A stretch of DNA of 64,000 bases from a bacterium (GCA_021850985.1 JAJZJX010000005.1:1-64000), one strand, 5' to 3'. Positions 1-10,439 are shown, counted from the stretch's first letter. Notes: generated by a model from the letters alone, not told the origin. Program-made: numbers and translations.

Positions 1-917
1 CTTGGTCGCAAATGCGAGTTGGAAAGGTAAAGCCTAATTTACCTTTCTTTAATAAGATTAAAGAAAAGATTTAAACGTTTTAAGTATCGTTTATGTATAG
101 ATAGTAATTTTAGGCCAATATAAATCTTGGCATGCCATTAATGCGTCTAATTTAGGCTAATAGAGTGGCATATTTTACATATTTTAATATAAAATAAGAT
201 TAATAAAGGTAAATATTATTTATAAGAGGTTTTTTAAAACGGCTAATTTGCCATTTTTTAAAAAATAAAAAATTTACACAAAAAACTTGACAGTATCATC
301 GTCTCCGCATAAATAAAATTATTTTCTCTCTTTTAATTTTAATCGCCGTTCTTATTTTTATTTATACCGCTATTGGAGTGCGCTGTCAAATATTTTTTAC
401 TTTAGCATTATCTTTATAATCTTTAGGCAATTTCAACCCTTTTTCTTCACTAAGTTTTTCCGCAAAAAGGCTTCAATATGGTTTTTGTGCCGGTATTGTT
501 TTTTGACGGCGGCAATAATATTTATCGCTTTAAATATAGCAATGATTTAACTTATCCCTGTACGTATTCTTCCAATATTTATTTTTCCCTTTCCACGTCG
601 GAGCGTAGCACTAGCTTCTATATTTTCGATAGTCCATGTTTTTAATAGAATAGGATAGTTTTGTCTAAAATGGACAACTTTCCGATACGGACAAAATTAA
701 TTCCTCTTTTATGCAGGACTTTGAACCGCCCTATTATTTGTCATTATAACCATTTTTAATTTTCTCTTCCGGAATAAAACTTACCTTTCTTTCTTTATAT
801 AAATATAAAAAATTTAATATTTTTTTATTTATTTTTTCAGTATCTCAAAAAAACACGTATAGATATGTTAGAAGTTTTAAAAATAAATAAAAAAATATTA
901 AAGGGAGGATAATAGTT

Positions 918-1115
918 ATGGAAACAACAAAAGAACTTCTGACAACCAGAGAAACGGCAAAACTGTTAGGTTTATCGGAACTGACGGTTTATAAGCTGAC
1001 TTATCGCAAACAGATACCGTTTATCAGGATAGGCAGAACCAAAAGGTTCGACAGGGCTAAACTTTTAGCTTGGATAGACGCCAATGCCTATGATACAATT
1101 AGCATAAGAAAGTAA
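918..1115 (+). CDS. Helix-turn-helix excisionase-family DNA-binding protein
   Basis: 65 aa; 'LLTTRETAKLLGLSELTVYKLTYRKQIPFIRIGRTKRFDRAKLLAWID' is typical of the excisionase/MerR-like HTH_17 family; purine-rich RBS (agggagg) upstream. Confidence 0.85.
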   Translation: METTKELLTTRETAKLLGLSELTVYKLTYRKQIPFIRIGRTKRFDRAKLLAWIDANAYDTISIRK

Positions 1116-1144
1116 GCCGTAAATGCCGAATAGGAGGTGAATAT

Positions 1145-1375
1145 ATGGGCATTTACAGGCAAGGTAAAACGTTCTGGGTTGATAAATGCATCAACGGCAT
1201 TAGATTTTGCAAAAGCGCGGAAACTACAAGCAAAATGGAGGCAAAAGCCTTTTACGATAATTTGAAAAAAACTTTACCGATTCTTTACCGCAGGAACAAA
1301 AGCAAAAATCCGAATATCTTGAAAGCCTCTAAATATCTGGTGGGCTGTCCGGGTCTCGAACCCAGAACCTACTGA
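1145..1375 (+). pseudogene. Truncated phage-type integrase N-terminal fragment running into tRNA-Lys
   Basis: 'MGIYRQGKTFWVDKCINGIRFCKSAETTSKMEAKAFYDNLKK' resembles the arm-binding N-terminus of tyrosine recombinases; no catalytic domain; ORF terminates inside the antisense of the tRNA. Confidence 0.6.
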
Positions 1376-1413
1376 TTAAGAGTCAGTTGCTCTACCGATT
1401 GAGCTAACAGCCC
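1338..1413 (-). tRNA. tRNA-Lys (CTT anticodon)
   Basis: Reverse complement GGGCTGTTAGCTCAATCGGTAGAGCAACTGACTCTTAATCAGTAGGTTCTGGGTTCGAGACCCGGACAGCCCACCA folds as a cloverleaf; loop CTCTTAA gives anticodon CTT; encoded CCA. Confidence 0.95.
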
Positions 1414-1784
1414 GAAAAAGATTTATTAAAAAAAATCCGGCAAAATATTCGTGACTATCAATTATATACTATTTTTATTTTGTTAGTCAATTTTTTAAAA
1501 TTTTTTTTAAAAATTTTTCTGTTTTTTTCATTCTTATTTTTCTAATTTTAATTTTTAACTAACAATATTTTTATTAATGATATACTTATAATTAGATATT
1601 ATGAAAATATGCAGGGTATTTGGTAAGGTGTAAATATAGAATAAGCGCAGTATAAGTATATAGATAATAGGCATATAGAACGTCACAAGCCAAAGAAGTT
1701 TTGCAGTTCTACTTTATGGCTTATTGGCTTATTTAACATATAATTTATAATGAGGCGGGTAAAAAGATTACCGGGAGAAATTAT

Positions 1785-2438
1785 ATGATATTTAAAAACA
1801 GGATGGAAGCGGGGAAACTGCTTGGAAAAAAGTTGGCGGCGGAGAAATTAGGCGGCGGGAATACAGTAGTCAAAGGTTTGCTGAGAGGCGGAATTCCGGT
1901 CGCTTATGAAATAGCGGCAATATTAAAATCTCCGTTAGACGTGGCATTAGTGAGAAAAATAGGAGCGCCTAACCATGAAGAGTTAGCCATAGGGGCGGTA
2001 GTAGACGGAAAATCGCCGAAAGTTTATCTTAACGAATCGCTTATATCGCGCATTAATATTCCTCAAGGATATTTAGAGCGCATGGAGCAGATTAAACTTA
2101 AAGAAATAAGGGAAAGGGAAAAAATATACAGGAAGGGCGCCGAAAAGATTGACGTAACCGGCAGGACGACGATAATAGTGGATGACGGTATCGCTACAGG
2201 CGCGTCGGTAATGGTAGTCATAGAAGCCGTTAAAGATGAAAAACCTGCAGAAGTAATCGTAGCGGTGCCGGTTATAGCTGCCGATACTATGAGAGAATTA
2301 AGAAAAATCGTCGATAAAGTGGTAGTTTTAAGCGCTCCGGAAGAGTTCTACGCTGTAGGGGAGTTCTACGAAGATTTTCGCCAGACTTCGGATGAAGAGG
2401 TGTTGTATCTTCTTCAAAAATCAAAAGAAATAGCATAA
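1785..2438 (+). CDS. Phosphoribosyltransferase family protein
   Basis: PRPP-binding-like motif 'TTIIVDDGIATGASVMVVIEAV'; 217 aa. Confidence 0.85.
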   Translation: MIFKNRMEAGKLLGKKLAAEKLGGGNTVVKGLLRGGIPVAYEIAAILKSPLDVALVRKIGAPNHEELAIGAVVDGKSPKVYLNESLISRINIPQGYLERMEQIKLKEIREREKIYRKGAEKIDVTGRTTIIVDDGIATGASVMVVIEAVKDEKPAEVIVAVPVIAADTMRELRKIVDKVVVLSAPEEFYAVGEFYEDFRQTSDEEVLYLLQKSKEIA

Positions 2439-2642
2439 ATTTTATAAACATAAAAAATTTATATAAAAAAATTATATAAATAGATTAAAAGAGATAACTG
2501 AATTTTAATTTTATTTTTAAATTGTGACTTAAATCAATTTAATCTTTTTTCTAATTTGATAAACTTTATATTAAAAGGAAACAAAAAAGTAAAACCGAAT
2601 AAATTTAAAATCTTAATATAATTTTTAATATAGGAGTTTATC

Positions 2643-2951
2643 ATGGCTGAATTTAACGAAAAGGACGTATTGGAAAAATTAAAGGGCGTTATAGACCCCG
2701 AACTTGAAGTGAATATCGTAGATCTTGGGCTTGTATATAAAATAAATTTGAGTAAAAACGGCGGTGTCGGTTTGGATATGACTTTAACGGCAAAGGGCTG
2801 TCCAATAAGCGGCGTTATAAAATATGAGGTGGAGGAGGCAATTAAGAGCATTCCCGGCGTTAGCGGCGTGAAAGTAAATTTCGTCTGGGAACCTGAATGG
2901 AATCCTTCGATGATTAAGTCCGATGCTTTAAAAAGACTTAAAACGCATTAA
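2643..2951 (+). CDS. DUF59/MIP18-family metal-sulfur cluster assembly factor (SufT/PaaD-like)
   Basis: 'VLEKLKGVIDPELEVNIVDLGLVYKI ... MTLTAKGCPISGVI' is the DUF59 signature. Confidence 0.88.
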   Translation: MAEFNEKDVLEKLKGVIDPELEVNIVDLGLVYKINLSKNGGVGLDMTLTAKGCPISGVIKYEVEEAIKSIPGVSGVKVNFVWEPEWNPSMIKSDALKRLKTH

Positions 2952-3044
2952 TTATTTAGTAATACTATTTAGTAATACCGGAAGCAAAAATGTCTGCATA
3001 AAACTATAAAACGAAAGCATATCAGAGGACGGTAAATAAAATAT

Positions 3045-4301
3045 ATGAATACCACGGATAGTTCTATAGAAATAGCATTAAAACATATTAAAACTGCGCT
3101 AATTTTTTTGCCGGTTTTTTTCGTAGTAATGTTTTTTGATTATAAGAGTTTTAACGGATATTTTTTTATGAATTATAAAATAATAGCCCTTACCCATATA
3201 TTTACGCTAGGTTTTTTGCTTATGGTAATTATGGGGGCTTCTTATATGCTTTTGCCAGTGGCGCTCGGCGTGAAAATTGCTTACGAAAAGCTTTTTATTC
3301 CGGTTTATTACGGATACGTAATTTCTTTACTGCTTTTCGTTATAGGAATGCATTATTCATTGGGCGTTATGATAGCAGCGGGCGGCATTCTGCTTTTTGT
3401 TTCCGTTTTAACCTATAACTTGAATATATTTGCAAGCTTGAAAAAAGTAAAAAAATGGGATTATTCTTCCTTGGGGATAGCATTTGCCTATTTTTATTTA
3501 TTTATAGGAATATCGGTGGGATTGTATTTGGCTTTATCTTTTAAATATAAAATAGGGCTGAATATATATTATATATTGCAAGACCATATTTATCTTATGT
3601 TTGTAGGTTTTGTAATGATGCTTTTTATAGGAGTTTCTTATAGACTGCTCCCGATGTTTTATATGACTAAAGCGCCTGATAATTTATATTGGAAAACGGA
3701 TTTAACGGTTATTAACGCAGGAATTATAGCGATGCTTGCGTCTTCTTTTTTCGGAAACGGGTCTGCCGTCCATATTTATTTGAATGAAGCGGGAGGATGG
3801 CTTTTGGGCGCGGGCATTCTTTTATACTGCTATATATTTTTTGCTCTTATGTTGAAAAGGATTAAGAAAAAGTTCGATATTACGACGTTTTATCTTTACG
3901 CCGGCATTATATTTTTAGTTGCGGCGGTATTTTTAGGTCTGATAATAAATGCCGTTCCGCAGGAAAAATTATTCGTATTAATCGGCGTAAACGGCGCTTA
4001 TTACCTTTATTATATATTCGCTTTTTTGGGACTGTTCGGTTTTGCAGGAATGGTAATTATAGGCTTTCTGCATAAAATATTTCCGTTTCTTATAAGCCTC
4101 AAAACTTTTGAAAAGGCAAAAAAAGGAGCATACGGAAAACTGTTTTCGGATTTGAAAACTAAATATTTTGAATACGTAATATTTGCAATGTTCCTGGCAG
4201 GTTCCGTTCTTTGGATATTTTATTTGATACAACTTGCCTCCGCAGTTCTTTTTGCGGCATCTTTACTGCTTTTGCTGCATATATTTTCTATGGGACGGTA
4301 A
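3045..4301 (+). CDS. Polytopic membrane protein, NnrS-like / heme-copper oxidase subunit I-like
   Basis: About 12 hydrophobic segments with conserved His in 'LTHIFTLGFLLMVIMGASYMLLPV' and 'QDHIYLMFVGFVMMLFIGVSYRLLP'. Confidence 0.6.
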   Translation: MNTTDSSIEIALKHIKTALIFLPVFFVVMFFDYKSFNGYFFMNYKIIALTHIFTLGFLLMVIMGASYMLLPVALGVKIAYEKLFIPVYYGYVISLLLFVIGMHYSLGVMIAAGGILLFVSVLTYNLNIFASLKKVKKWDYSSLGIAFAYFYLFIGISVGLYLALSFKYKIGLNIYYILQDHIYLMFVGFVMMLFIGVSYRLLPMFYMTKAPDNLYWKTDLTVINAGIIAMLASSFFGNGSAVHIYLNEAGGWLLGAGILLYCYIFFALMLKRIKKKFDITTFYLYAGIIFLVAAVFLGLIINAVPQEKLFVLIGVNGAYYLYYIFAFLGLFGFAGMVIIGFLHKIFPFLISLKTFEKAKKGAYGKLFSDLKTKYFEYVIFAMFLAGSVLWIFYLIQLASAVLFAASLLLLLHIFSMGR

Positions 4302-4327
4302 AAAGAAAGCGGAAAAACTTAAAAAGC

Positions 4328-4378
4328 AAACCGCCCCGTCAGGCAAAGCCTGACACCCCTCCTTAAAAAGGAGGGGAA
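4328..4378. repeat. Dispersed repeat family A copy 1 (two tandem perfect hairpins)
   Basis: GTCAGGC-AAA-GCCTGAC followed by CCCCTCCTT-AAA-AAGGAGGGG; homologues at 14844 and 35069. Confidence 0.9.
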
Positions 4379-4397
4379 TTTAGGGGAATTTATAAGT

Positions 4398-4937
4398 TTA
4401 TTTCCAAATTTTTATCGTATAAAGATCGTCTGCAGTTTCTTCCGTTAAGAATTTATATCCGGCGTCTTTTAGCCTTGGGTATAGGTGTATAGGCTTTCTT
4501 TCGTGTATTATATGAATCGTCTCGTCGTTCTTTAAGTTTTCCAGCGACGCAAATATTTTTAAAAGCGGCTCGGGCGGTTCAAGTCCTCTGACGTCGAGTT
4601 CTATAATATGCTGTTTGTGCGCAAGGTTTTTTAAATCTTCGTCGTCGAATTGATTTTCTTCAGCCCCTTCGGAGACTTTTACCGGTTTTATTTCGCCGCC
4701 GCTCCTGAAAAAAATTATTTCAAATCCTTCGGAAGTATTATTGGTTATATGTTCAAATCCTTTATTTTTTAAAACCGAATACAGCGGAAAAGGTTCGAAA
4801 CTGTTAATTAAAACAAGAGATTCCTCTTCATTTAAATTATTAATAGCTTCCATTATTTTTTTAAACGGATCGTTTCCGTTTTTAATGTCTTCCCTGACGT
4901 CAAGCATTATTTTTTTTAAATCCATTACGTCTTTCAT
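4398..4937 (-). CDS. DUF2249 domain protein (C-terminal DUF2249 plus related N-terminal segment)
   Basis: 'IIELDVRGLEPPEPLLKIFASLENLKNDETIHIIHERKPIHLYPRLKDAGY' is the DUF2249 signature. Confidence 0.82.
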   Translation of the reverse strand: MKDVMDLKKIMLDVREDIKNGNDPFKKIMEAINNLNEEESLVLINSFEPFPLYSVLKNKGFEHITNNTSEGFEIIFFRSGGEIKPVKVSEGAEENQFDDEDLKNLAHKQHIIELDVRGLEPPEPLLKIFASLENLKNDETIHIIHERKPIHLYPRLKDAGYKFLTEETADDLYTIKIWK

Positions 4938-5020
4938 GGTATTATTCTCCTTTTTTTTGCAAAAAATTATAAATTATAAAATTATATTTAACTTTCGATA
5001 TTAACTAAATTTAAAAAGTA

Positions 5021-5500
5021 TTAATTAATCGTAACCATTTTTTTCATAATATCTTGTTTTTCGTCATTGCCCAGCTGCATTTCGGCAATCTGAAACAATA
5101 TGACGTCTTCTTTGTCTTCATGTTCGGATAAAAGCTCTATTAATGCTTTTCCCGCAGATGCGGCAGATTTATAATCCTTGACTTCTATTCTTTTCCTTAA
5201 ATCGCCGGTTAATTCCCTGCAGCTGTTATGTTCTATGAGCATAACATTTATAGGGCCGGTTTCAATGCCTATATAATTGCCTAAAACCGGAAATAAAGCA
5301 TCTTCCTCCCTTTTAAAATGCACTTCAACGTCTTTATTTAAATATTCGGATATTTCATTAAGCTCCGAATCCGAAACGCCGGCAGGTATTTTTTTTAAAA
5401 TATTTTCAAATTTACTTAAAGCGGTTCGCATTTCGGTATGCTCCTCCCTTAAAGCTTCGAGCGGATTAAGTTTAATATCGTTTTCGGTATAAGTTTTCAT
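5021..5500 (-). CDS. Hemerythrin HHE cation-binding domain protein
   Basis: His/Glu pattern 'LREEHTEMRTAL...VEVHFKREEDALFPVLG...MLIEHNSCRE...LSEHEDKEDVILF'. Confidence 0.88.
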   Translation of the reverse strand: MKTYTENDIKLNPLEALREEHTEMRTALSKFENILKKIPAGVSDSELNEISEYLNKDVEVHFKREEDALFPVLGNYIGIETGPINVMLIEHNSCRELTGDLRKRIEVKDYKSAASAGKALIELLSEHEDKEDVILFQIAEMQLGNDEKQDIMKKMVTIN

Positions 5501-5712
5501 CGGTTCTCCTTATTTAATTTGTTATTTATTTAGTTATTTATATAACGTATATATCAATAGGCCTAATATTTTGCAATACAATATCTGAATATATTTCGGT
5601 TTCTATTCTATATAGCTTATTTTATCATAAAACTAATTTATAACATTGACTAAAGTCACAAATTATAAATAATGATTTATTTTTTAATATGATGCGGAAA
5701 AAAGGAAATGAG

Positions 5713-5750
5713 AATTCCCCGCGTATTTTAAATACTATGCGCGGGGAATT
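5713..5750. terminator. Strong hairpin downstream of the class II RNR gene
   Basis: AATTCCCCGCG...CGCGGGGAATT inverted repeat in the intergenic gap. Confidence 0.65.
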
Positions 5751-5806
5751 TATATTTGGATTGTTTTTTTGCCTATACTTCTTTTTTTAATATATGCAAT
5801 TTTGCA

Positions 5807-8260
5807 TCAGCCGCAATCGGAATAACCGCAGTCTAAGCACACGGTACAGCCTTCCGCATGTTTAAGATTAGAGCCGCCGCAGGAAGGGCATGCGCCTCTT
5901 CCCTGAACCGTATGGTTTTTAGAATGAGTACCGGAGTCGGTGTTTACAGATGCTGCCGTTGCCGGCTTTTTTGCCTCGGACGTCAAGTTTTCATTTGAAG
6001 TTATTTTTTCGTTCAGGCTTTTTTCTAAAGCTTTGCCTATAGCGTCGGCGCAGGAATATATAATATTGCCGCCGAAACCATAGGGAATATTGCATCTTAT
6101 ACCTTTTAACTGATTTATAATCTCTTCCGCCCCGATTCCCGACCTTAACGCCAAGCTTACCATTCTTCCTGTGGATTCGGTTTGCGACTGGGCGCATCCG
6201 CCTGATTTGCCTATCGAGTTAAATATCTCGAAAGGATTTCCGTTTTCGTCGTAGTTTATGGTAACGTACATAGGTCCGCATCCGGTAACGGTTTTAACGG
6301 TTACGCCCTTTATTATATCAGGGCGTTTTCTGGGTTCTATCTGCCCGCCGCATTTTTGGTTCGATGTTTCGTTTGCTCCTTTTTCTTTTGTATTTTCGGA
6401 AGAACCTGCCGTCAATACTTGTTCTCTTGAACCGTCCCTATATACGGTTATGCCTTTTAGGTTAAGATTAAAAGCAAGGGTATAAACCTCTTCTATATCG
6501 TCTTTTGTTGCTGAATTAGGAAAATTAACGGTTTTACTGACGGCGTTATCGGTAAATTTTTGAAAAGCAGCCTGCGTCATAACGTGCCATTTCGGCGTAA
6601 TATCATGCGACGTTATAAATATTCTGCTTAAGTATTCATATTCTTTTTCAGTTAATAAATCCGCTATATCTTTTTTGTAAGTTTTTCCGAGACTTCCGTT
6701 TTTCGCTATATAATCGATCAATTTATCGGAATAAACCCCCATTGTTTCTAAAATGCTTTTAAGATTTTTATCCGTTTCTATTAGTCTTTGCTTGTCAAGC
6801 ACGCGTCTTTCGTAAGCCAATGCAAAAAGAGGTTCTATGCCGCTTGAAGCCCCGCCTATCATGCTTATTGTGCCTGTTGGCGCTATAGTAGTTGTTGTAC
6901 CGTTCCTCATTGCTTTAAACCCTTTTTCTTCCCATAAAGAGCCTTTAAAATTCGGAAAACTGCCGCGTTCTATTCCAAGCTCTTCGGATTTTACTTTCGA
7001 CTCCTTATCTATGAAACCCATTATATTTTCCGCTATTTTAAGCGCAAGTTCGCTGTCGTAGGGCACGCCCAATTTTATCAGCGTATCTGCATAACCCATT
7101 ATTCCAAGGCCTATTTTTCTGTTTGAAAGCGTCATTTCCTTAATTTTTTCTAACGGATAACGGTTTTTTTCTATTACGTTATCTAAAAAATGAACGGCCG
7201 TATGAACAGTTTTTTTGAGTTTATCGAAGTCGATGCAGCTAAGATAGTCTTCGATAAGGTCATCAGGATTATTATCGAGTTCTTTAAGATACGCTTCGAG
7301 GTCAGCCATATCTTTTTTAATTTTATTTTCTTTTACGAACTTTCCTATATTAATAGATCCTAAGTTGCATGATTCGTATGCAACCAAAGGCTGTTCTCCG
7401 CAGGGGTTGGTAGCTTCTATCTTCCCTGCTTTAGGCACCGGATTCAGTTTGTTTATTCTGTCGATAAAGACGATACCAGGCTCTCCGCTCTGCCATGCGG
7501 TTTCTACTATTAAATCGAATACCTCTTTTGCGTTTAAATATTTTACTGTCTCGTTGTTTCTCGGGTTTATTAAAGGATAGTCTTCATTTTTTAATGCATG
7601 GTTCATAAAATCTTCGGTTATAGCTACGGAAATATTAAAATTGTTTAATTTTGAAGTATCTTTTTTCGAGGTAATAAAATCAATTATATCGGGATGGTCT
7701 ATCCTTAAAATGCCCATATTGGCGCCCCGTCTCGTTCCTCCCTGCTTAATAGCCTCGGTGGCGCTGTTGAATACCTGCATAAATGAAACCGGACCGCTTG
7801 AAACGCCTTTAGTAGAGTGAACAGTATCGTTTTTAGGCCTTAAAGACGAAAAAGAAAAACCGGTTCCGCCGCCGCTCTGATGTATAAGCGCAGTATTTTT
7901 GATAGTTTCGAAAATCGATTCCATAGAATCTTCTATGGGTAGCACGAAACAAGCCGAAAGCTGCTGCAGAGGCCTGCCGGCATTCATTAAAGTAGGTGAA
8001 TTTGGAAGGAACCTAAGCGAGGACATTTCTTCAAAGAAATTGTCAGCCGCAGCTTTTACTTCCTTATCGGATCTTCCGTAATTTAAATCAGCCGACGATA
8101 TGTTTTCGGCGACTCTTTTAAACAGCCCTGTTATGGTTTCGATAATTTCGCCTTTCTCGTTTTTAGCCAGATATCTTTTTTTCAGGACGGTAACCGCATT
8201 TTCCGAAAATTTTTCAGCAAGCGGGTCTTTGTTTAAAATGTCCGAATTTTGTTTTTTCAT
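5807..8260 (-). CDS. nrdJ: Adenosylcobalamin-dependent (class II) ribonucleoside-diphosphate reductase
   Basis: 'LSACFVLPIEDSMESIFETIKNTALIHQSGGGTGFSFSSLRP', 'NPCGEQPLVAYESCNLGSIN', C-terminal zinc-ribbon-like 'CPSCGGSNLKHAEGCTVCLDCGYSDCG'. Confidence 0.95.
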   Translation of the reverse strand: MKKQNSDILNKDPLAEKFSENAVTVLKKRYLAKNEKGEIIETITGLFKRVAENISSADLNYGRSDKEVKAAADNFFEEMSSLRFLPNSPTLMNAGRPLQQLSACFVLPIEDSMESIFETIKNTALIHQSGGGTGFSFSSLRPKNDTVHSTKGVSSGPVSFMQVFNSATEAIKQGGTRRGANMGILRIDHPDIIDFITSKKDTSKLNNFNISVAITEDFMNHALKNEDYPLINPRNNETVKYLNAKEVFDLIVETAWQSGEPGIVFIDRINKLNPVPKAGKIEATNPCGEQPLVAYESCNLGSINIGKFVKENKIKKDMADLEAYLKELDNNPDDLIEDYLSCIDFDKLKKTVHTAVHFLDNVIEKNRYPLEKIKEMTLSNRKIGLGIMGYADTLIKLGVPYDSELALKIAENIMGFIDKESKVKSEELGIERGSFPNFKGSLWEEKGFKAMRNGTTTTIAPTGTISMIGGASSGIEPLFALAYERRVLDKQRLIETDKNLKSILETMGVYSDKLIDYIAKNGSLGKTYKKDIADLLTEKEYEYLSRIFITSHDITPKWHVMTQAAFQKFTDNAVSKTVNFPNSATKDDIEEVYTLAFNLNLKGITVYRDGSREQVLTAGSSENTKEKGANETSNQKCGGQIEPRKRPDIIKGVTVKTVTGCGPMYVTINYDENGNPFEIFNSIGKSGGCAQSQTESTGRMVSLALRSGIGAEEIINQLKGIRCNIPYGFGGNIIYSCADAIGKALEKSLNEKITSNENLTSEAKKPATAASVNTDSGTHSKNHTVQGRGACPSCGGSNLKHAEGCTVCLDCGYSDCG

Positions 8261-8448
8261 AATCGCTCCTCAATATGTAGATAATATTTTTTATTTCTAT
8301 ACAATATATTGTAATTATTTTTTTGTCAATAGATTTTTTTAAAAAAAAGATTTATAATCTAAAAATATATAAAATTCATATAAATAAACTAAAATTTTGA
8401 TAAACCGAGAAAAACTGAAAAATAAAATCGGAGGATATTAGGCTTATA

Positions 8449-9186
8449 ATGCTGGATAAAATTGCGGGGGGAACCATCGGAGGTATTGCGGCCGGAAGTG
8501 CGGGTACTATGAATATATTGTCGCATATTCTTACGACGAATATCGTAGTAAAATTAGTTTTGCTGTTACTTTTTATTTTTTCGTTAATATCCTGGGCTAT
8601 TATATTTTACAAGCTTCGTTATCTTGGAAAAGCAAGAAAAGAGGACAAAGAATTTCTTGATCTTTTCTGGGAGTCTAAAAGGCTCGATTATGTTTATACC
8701 GCCGCAAGAAATTTGGATTACAGCCCTATAGCCTTTATGTTTAATATAACTTATAAAGAACTGCTTAATATTAAGAAAAAAACGGCGGACGACCAGCAGA
8801 AAAGCGACAAGGAAAGAAATGAAGAAAATTTAGCTTATGTAGAAAGGGCATTAAAAAAATCACAGCTTTCGTCTATAGCAAAACTTGAAGTCTCCCTGCC
8901 TTTTCTTGCTACGGTCGGCTCTACCGCGCCTTTTATCGGACTTTTCGGAACGGTATGGGGTATAATGACCTCGTTTGAAAGCATACAGAGGGCGGGAACC
9001 GCCGGACTTGCGGTAGTTGCGCCCGGAATAGCCGATTCTTTAATAGCTACCGCCGCCGGACTTTTTGCCGCCATACCTGCGGTTATAGCTTATAATTACT
9101 ATTCCAATAAAGTAAGAGTCATAGTCAACGAAATGGTAGATTTTGCTTATGAATTTATGACGATTATCGAAAGACAGATTTTATAG
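8449..9186 (+). CDS. tolQ: MotA/TolQ/ExbB proton-channel protein
   Basis: 'LPFLATVGSTAPFIGLFGTVWGIMTSFESI...APGIADSLIATAAGLFAAIPAVIAYNYY'; followed by tolR/tolB-like genes. Confidence 0.93.
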   Translation: MLDKIAGGTIGGIAAGSAGTMNILSHILTTNIVVKLVLLLLFIFSLISWAIIFYKLRYLGKARKEDKEFLDLFWESKRLDYVYTAARNLDYSPIAFMFNITYKELLNIKKKTADDQQKSDKERNEENLAYVERALKKSQLSSIAKLEVSLPFLATVGSTAPFIGLFGTVWGIMTSFESIQRAGTAGLAVVAPGIADSLIATAAGLFAAIPAVIAYNYYSNKVRVIVNEMVDFAYEFMTIIERQIL

Positions 9187-9198
9187 GAAACTCTATTT

Positions 9199-9654
9199 AT
9201 GTTTACTCCTTTTGACGATAAAGACGATAAAAAAAGCGGGATGTCAAGTTACAGGCTTATGTCGGAAATAAATATAACTCCTTTCGTGGACGTAATGCTT
9301 GTATTGCTTGTGATTTTTATGGTTACCGCTCCTATATTGGTGCACGGCATAAGAGTTCATCTGCCGACAGCCGCCGCTCATGCGTTAAAGGCTCCGGAAA
9401 AAACTATAGTGGTGGCGGTAACTTCCGACAGGTCCGTTTATATTAATAAATTCAGGGTCGCTCTGCCCGTTTTAACGCAGAAACTTTCGGCTATTTACAG
9501 GCGCAGGACGGATAAGCAGATATTTCTCAAGGCAAGTTCTTCACTGCCTTACGGATACGTTATAAAAGTTATGGCGGCTATAAAAGAAGCGGGTATTACT
9601 AAAATCGGAATGGTTACCGCAAACCCTAAATTGGCGGGCGCGGTAGGCAGATAA
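9199..9654 (+). CDS. tolR: ExbD/TolR biopolymer transport protein
   Basis: 'SEINITPFVDVMLVLLVIFMVTAPIL'. Confidence 0.93.
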   Translation: MFTPFDDKDDKKSGMSSYRLMSEINITPFVDVMLVLLVIFMVTAPILVHGIRVHLPTAAAHALKAPEKTIVVAVTSDRSVYINKFRVALPVLTQKLSAIYRRRTDKQIFLKASSSLPYGYVIKVMAAIKEAGITKIGMVTANPKLAGAVGR

Positions 9655-9662
9655 TAAGTATT

Positions 9663-10439
9663 ATGTTTAATGAAAATCATAAAGGTATCGGCTTATATAT
9701 TTTTTATTCGGCAATTTTTCATATATTACTGATAGGTCTTATATTATACCTTTCTATAAAATATAGGCCGCAGATTCAATCTATAGGATCAAAAGTAGTC
9801 GTAAGCGTAGTAAGCAGGGTTCCCGGACCTCTTGCCTCGGTAAAATCCATACTTTATCCGCCCAAACCCAAGTTGACTGAACATGCCCCGAGCAGACCTT
9901 CTCCGGCAAAAACGGCTAAACCGGTTCCGGTTCCGCTCGTTAAAACGCCTTCTTCTATGGTTTATCCAAAAAAAACTGTGCAAAAAAAGACGCCCGTTAG
10001 AAGATATGCGCCTCCGCATCCTTATGTTCCGGCTTTGTCGTCCAGCGTTTACGCTAATCTGCAAAACAGGGTAAGCCTTAATAATGCATACGGAAAGCTT
10101 AATCAGTCGCTCATAAAGGGAAACGTCCACAGGTTTCAGGGCTACGTAAATAAAATTATTTCCGCTATAATTCCTAATTTCGGCATATCGCTTAACCATT
10201 ATCTGAATTATAAATCTATAGTGGCTTTTCAGATTTCCAAATCGGGCAGAATTTATAACGTAAGGTTGGTTAAATCTTCCGGCAACGGTTATTACGATTC
10301 GCAGTCCGTAGCGGCAGTAAAGCTGTCCAGTCCGCTTCCGCCGCCGCCTTCCGGTTTTATGAGTTTTGAAAACGGCGAAAACGATGGCGAAGGAGTACTA
10401 ATGATTTTTAACCCGAGGCAGATATTAAAAGACAGATAA
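9663..10439 (+). CDS. TonB/TolA-like energy-transducing protein
   Basis: N-terminal TM, Pro/Lys-rich linker, C-terminal TonB-like 'IVAFQISKSGRIYNVRLVKSSGNGYYDSQSVAAVKLSSPLPPPPSGF'. Confidence 0.85.
   Translation: MFNENHKGIGLYIFYSAIFHILLIGLILYLSIKYRPQIQSIGSKVVVSVVSRVPGPLASVKSILYPPKPKLTEHAPSRPSPAKTAKPVPVPLVKTPSSMVYPKKTVQKKTPVRRYAPPHPYVPALSSSVYANLQNRVSLNNAYGKLNQSLIKGNVHRFQGYVNKIISAIIPNFGISLNHYLNYKSIVAFQISKSGRIYNVRLVKSSGNGYYDSQSVAAVKLSSPLPPPPSGFMSFENGENDGEGVLMIFNPRQILKDR

Noticed and set aside
1-900. Decayed coding sequence (e.g. reverse-strand '...EEKGLKLPKDYKDNAKVKNI*' near 400-460) and a hairpin at 23-46
   Set aside because: Too fragmentary to name; only noted as a gene-poor remnant next to the integrase fragment.
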